From assembly GCA_001552515.1 (NCBI GenBank), contig BCRI01000008.1:42052-106051 (forward strand): DNA of 64,000 nt, in the 5' to 3' direction. The notes under the pieces were generated by a model, which worked only from the letters and a program-made list of their open reading frames with translations, had not been told where the DNA came from and did no database searches. Origin of the DNA: Sphaerimonospora mesophila NBRC 14179 = JCM 3151 (GTDB taxonomy: Bacteria; Actinomycetota; Actinomycetes; Streptosporangiales; Streptosporangiaceae). This document shows, piece by piece, positions 61,181 to 64,000 of the stretch (positions are counted from its first letter, which is position 1; every line of letters starts with the position of its first letter). A program made the translations under genes and the position numbers.

Positions 61181-61930
61181 TCAGATCTGGAAGATCGCGT
61201 GGTGGGCCGCGATGCGGGCGCGTCGTACGGCCCGGTCGAGATCGCGCAGTGCCTCCCCGCGTCCGGCGATCTGCCCGGCCGTCAGCCCGCGTTCGTCGGC
61301 GAGGCGCAGCGCGAGGGCGAGCCGGGCGGCGAGGACGCCGACTCGGTGGGCCCGCCCCGGATAGCCGGGCGCCAGCGGGACCTCGGCGTCGTCCTCGCCC
61401 TGGACGGCCGCCGGGAGGCCCTGCGCCGGTCCTGCGACGGCCAGCAGCGCGTCGGTGGCCGACCGCATGGCGGTGGAGAGCGCCCGTTCCGCCTCCGCCA
61501 GCGACGGCAGGTCGGGCGGAGCAGCGGACGCCTCGTGGACGGTCCAGCGAACCCCCGAGTAGGACGAGCCGCGCCGGTCAGCGGCCGGCACCAGGCCGAG
61601 GCACCGGCCGGACAGTACGGCGATCACGGCCTGACCCGCGTCGATGGCGATGCCGTTGAACGCGGGGGGACCGGTGAGCCCCAGAGGATCACCGGGAGCG
61701 GGCAGGGCCAGCCGCAGCGCGCGCAGCCCCTCGATCCGCCGGTCCGTGAGGAACGCGCGGAGCGTGCACTCGCCCCCGCCGGCCGCCGTGTCGCCGGCCG
61801 TCACCTGGGGGCCGGCGGCGGCTTCCAGCCGGTCCACCACGTCGTCCAGCCCGGTATGTCCGGCCAGCCAGGAGTTGCCCCAGGAGACCAGCGTCGCGGA
61901 GACCGGTGAATCGATGCGCACCCGATCCAC
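61181..61930 (-). CDS. Conserved actinobacterial protein of unknown function
   Basis: A 249-residue soluble protein. The central part (FNGIAIDAGQAVIAVLSGRCLGLVPA, broken up here only for description) looks like a beta-rich core, and the C-terminal 80 residues are helical and Arg/Ala-rich. No catalytic motif is recognised. GTG start; divergent from the ABC ATPase gene, with 55 bp between the starts. Confidence 0.62.
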   Translation of the reverse strand: MDRVRIDSPVSATLVSWGNSWLAGHTGLDDVVDRLEAAAGPQVTAGDTAAGGGECTLRAFLTDRRIEGLRALRLALPAPGDPLGLTGPPAFNGIAIDAGQAVIAVLSGRCLGLVPAADRRGSSYSGVRWTVHEASAAPPDLPSLAEAERALSTAMRSATDALLAVAGPAQGLPAAVQGEDDAEVPLAPGYPGRAHRVGVLAARLALALRLADERGLTAGQIAGRGEALRDLDRAVRRARIAAHHAIFQI

Positions 61931-61985
61931 GATATGCGCTCACCTGCCATAGTTTTATGGCAAAGAACCTTGGGAGGGGGGCCAC

Positions 61986-62774
61986 ATGGGCGGTCAGGTG
62001 CTTCGGTTTCAGGACGTGGCCGTCCGCAGGGACGGAGCCGTCCTGCTGCGGGGCATCGACTGGAGCGTCCGGGAGGATGAGCGCTGGGTCGTCATCGGTG
62101 CCAACGGCGCGGGGAAGACGACCCTGCTGCAGGTGGCCGGGGCGCTGCTCTACCCGTCCGAGGGCGTCGTCGAGATCCTCGGAGAGCGGCTGGGCCAGAC
62201 CGACGTGTTCGAACTGCGGCCCAGGATCGGACTGGCCAGCGCCGCGCTCGCCGAGCGGATCCCGCCAGACGAGAAGGTCATCGATCTCGTGCTGACCGCG
62301 TCGTACGCGATCCTCGGCCGGTGGACCGAGGAGTACGACTCACATGACGTGACCCGGGCCGTGGAACTCATCGACCAGTTCGGCTGCGCGCATCTGATCC
62401 GCCGCAGGTTCGCCACGCTGTCCGAGGGCGAGCGCAAGCGCGTGCAGATCGCCCGGGCCATGATGCCCGACCCCGAACTGCTGCTGCTCGACGAGCCGGC
62501 CGCCGGGCTCGACGTGGGCGGCCGGGAGGATCTGGTACGCCGCCTGGGCGCGCTGGCCAAGGACCCCAAGTCCCCCACGATGGTGCTGGTCACCCATCAT
62601 GTCGAGGAGATCCCCGCTGGGTTCACCCACGCGCTGCTGCTCCGGCACGGCTCGGTGGTCGACCAGGGGCCGCTCGAGTCGGTGCTGACCGCCGACAACC
62701 TGTCCCAGACCTTCGGCGTGCCCCTCTCCGTCGACCGGGGCCGGGAGGGCCGCTGGTACGCCCGCCCGCAGTGA
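61986..62774 (+). CDS. ABC transporter ATP-binding protein
   Basis: A 262-residue ABC ATPase. Walker A GANGAGKTT, signature LSEGERKRVQIARA, Walker B LLLLDEPAAGLD and the switch His in VLVTHHVEEIP are present. No permease gene adjoins. The homologue Rv3041c is likewise next to serB2 in M. tuberculosis, so the partner may be elsewhere or the protein may have a non-transport role. GGGAGG precedes the ATG. Confidence 0.9.
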   Translation: MGGQVLRFQDVAVRRDGAVLLRGIDWSVREDERWVVIGANGAGKTTLLQVAGALLYPSEGVVEILGERLGQTDVFELRPRIGLASAALAERIPPDEKVIDLVLTASYAILGRWTEEYDSHDVTRAVELIDQFGCAHLIRRRFATLSEGERKRVQIARAMMPDPELLLLDEPAAGLDVGGREDLVRRLGALAKDPKSPTMVLVTHHVEEIPAGFTHALLLRHGSVVDQGPLESVLTADNLSQTFGVPLSVDRGREGRWYARPQ

Positions 62775-62830
62775 CCTCTCGTACGGATGTTTCCCTAGAG
62801 TCGGGAAAAGACGTATGAGGGAGTAAGCCA

Positions 62831-63577
62831 GTGACGCCGTTAGAGGTGGTCGCGGTGTTCGCGGCCGGGATAGGGGCCGGGGGCATCAACGCCGTGGTGG
62901 GATCGGGGTCACTGATCACGTTTCCGACGCTGCTGGCCCTCGGATTCCCGCCGATCGTGGCCAACGTCTCCAACAACGTGGGCATGGTGCCGGGTGGCGT
63001 CACCGGCGTGGTGGGCTATCGGCCCGAGCTCAAGGGGCAGCGCGACCGGCTGATCCGGCTGGGGACGGCGTCGGTGCTCGGCTCGCTCGTCGGCGGCGTG
63101 CTGCTGCTGTTCCTTCCGGAGAAGGCGTTCCAGGTGATCGTGCCGGTGCTCATCGGCCTCGCCTGCGTCCTGGTCGTGGCTCAGCCGAGGCTCAGCCGAT
63201 GGCTGGTCCGGCTGCGGGTGCACCCCAACGGCGGGCCGTGGCTGTGGCTGGGCGTGCTCCTGGCGGGGGTGTACGGCGGCTATTTCGGCGCGGCCCAGGG
63301 AGTCGTGCTCATCGGGCTGCTCGGCCTCTTCCTCGACGAGGACCTCCAGCGGATCAACGCGGCGAAGAACATGCTCTCGCTGCTCGTCAACGGCACGGCC
63401 GCGGTGCTGTTCGCGGTGATCGCACCGGTGGACTGGACGGCCGCGCTGCTGGTGGCGCTCGGCACGGCCGTCGGCGGCTTCCTCGGCGCACGGCTGGGGC
63501 GTCGGCTCCCCCCGATGGTCCTGCGCGGCTTCATCGTCGTCGTCGGAGTCGCCGCGATCGTGAAACTGCTGGCTTGA
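62831..63577 (+). CDS. TauE/SafE (TSUP) family membrane permease
   Basis: A 248-residue protein with about eight membrane helices. Signatures are AGGINAVVGSGSLITFPTLL in the first half and the related YGGYFGAAQGVVLIGLLGL in the second, the two TSUP half-repeats. Family members export sulfite, sulfoacetate or related anions. GTG start with GGGAG upstream. Ends 14 bp from the convergent Rieske gene. Confidence 0.88.
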   Translation: MTPLEVVAVFAAGIGAGGINAVVGSGSLITFPTLLALGFPPIVANVSNNVGMVPGGVTGVVGYRPELKGQRDRLIRLGTASVLGSLVGGVLLLFLPEKAFQVIVPVLIGLACVLVVAQPRLSRWLVRLRVHPNGGPWLWLGVLLAGVYGGYFGAAQGVVLIGLLGLFLDEDLQRINAAKNMLSLLVNGTAAVLFAVIAPVDWTAALLVALGTAVGGFLGARLGRRLPPMVLRGFIVVVGVAAIVKLLA

Positions 63578-63591
63578 CCAGCGACCGTCCG

Positions 63592-64000
63592 TCAGTCGGC
63601 GGGACGGACCTGGACGATGCCGTCCTGACGTAGGCGCGTCTTGAAGGACGGTTGGCGTGCGGTGGCCGGGCCGTGCACCACGGAGCCGTCGGAGATGCGG
63701 AAGACGCTGCCGTGCCACGGGCAGACCACGCACGGGTCGCCCCCGTTGACCGTGACGTGCCCCTGGTGCAGGGGGCCGGCGAGATGGGCGCAGTCGTCGG
63801 CCAGCACGCTCACCCCGTCGCCGAGGCGCAGGACGAACAGGTCGATGTAGCCCAGACGCCGCCGGACCGGCCGGCCGTTGGGCAGGTCCTTGAGCGCGCA
63901 CAGATCGTGCCAGCCGAGCGGCATGAGGTGGCTGACCGGCTGGGCGTGGTTGCCTCCCGCACCCTGCCGATAGGCGAGGTGACCGCCGAGATAGCCGCCC
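63592..64000 (-). CDS. DUF2231-Rieske [2Fe-2S] fusion protein, 5' end outside the window
   Basis: The C-terminal 110 residues are a Rieske domain: DDCAHLAGPLHQG and CPWHGSVF provide the two Cys and two His ligands. Upstream the frame stays open to the window edge and reads GGYLGGHLAYRQGAG, the typical end of a DUF2231 membrane domain. So the protein is a membrane-bound Rieske ferredoxin whose start lies beyond 64,000. An internal ATG at 63924 would miss the membrane part. Confidence 0.85.
   Translation of the reverse strand, partial: GGYLGGHLAYRQGAGGNHAQPVSHLMPLGWHDLCALKDLPNGRPVRRRLGYIDLFVLRLGDGVSVLADDCAHLAGPLHQGHVTVNGGDPCVVCPWHGSVFRISDGSVVHGPATARQPSFKTRLRQDGIVQVRPAD

Overview
This window is chromosomal DNA from a high-GC filamentous actinomycete. 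GC is about 70%, GTG and TTG starts are common, and several genes look leaderless. The developmental regulators bldG and a wblA/WhiB4-type gene are present, and the gene order from about 21.5 kb to 58 kb is one I recognise from Streptomyces coelicolor (around SCO3546-SCO3580) and Mycobacterium tuberculosis (Rv3649-Rv3683). A Streptosporangiales-like host is plausible, but the genus cannot be fixed from the sequence alone.

Positions 1-21,450 form an accessory catabolic island. A partial luciferase-like oxidoreductase, a divergent SDR and an FCD-type GntR regulator precede a long run of plus-strand genes, most with overlapping starts and stops: SDR, acyl-CoA synthetase, two hot-dog dehydratase subunits, CoA-transferase, enoyl-CoA hydratase, two acyl-CoA dehydrogenases, SDR, three 3-hydroxyacyl-CoA dehydrogenases, a MenB/BadI-type crotonase, an AMACR-type racemase, a quinone-oxidoreductase-like enzyme and a thiolase. 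Together they could activate a carboxylic acid as a CoA thioester, dehydrogenate, hydrate and oxidise it, open a ring hydrolytically and finish by beta-oxidation. An alicyclic or terpenoid acid is the best guess. A nine-base palindrome (TGTYSRACA) sits on the -10 region of four or five promoters here, including that of a transporter gene broken by an out-of-frame deletion. This looks like one regulon under the local GntR protein. The island ends in decayed DNA beside the 3' end of a tRNA-Pro gene.

Positions 21.5-41.4 kb are conserved core: metallophosphoesterase, YqeY, bifunctional penicillin-binding protein, WhiB-like regulator, two ArsA-type ATPases, slipin, DUF4177, RidA, two Nudix proteins, metallo-beta-lactamase fold protein, Crp, endonuclease III, HEAT-repeat protein, MarP protease, DUF309 protein, epoxide-hydrolase-like protein, holin-like membrane protein, acetyl-CoA synthetase and a degenerate Fic-like protein.

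Positions 41.4-52.7 kb carry a 6C-type small RNA, a Tad/Flp-like secretion cluster (CpaE, TadA, TadB, TadC, DUF4244, TadE-like, TadG-like), a DEAH-type helicase, and bldG with its partner ATPase. A dense cluster of DnaA boxes lies inside the Tad cluster.

Positions 53-64 kb hold a potassium-independent H+-pyrophosphatase, a 33-residue membrane peptide, SixA-like phosphatase, FUSC-family membrane protein, SerB, two related secreted proteins, an uncharacterised protein, an ABC ATPase, a TauE/SafE permease and a partial DUF2231-Rieske protein. I saw no insertion sequence, prophage or CRISPR array.
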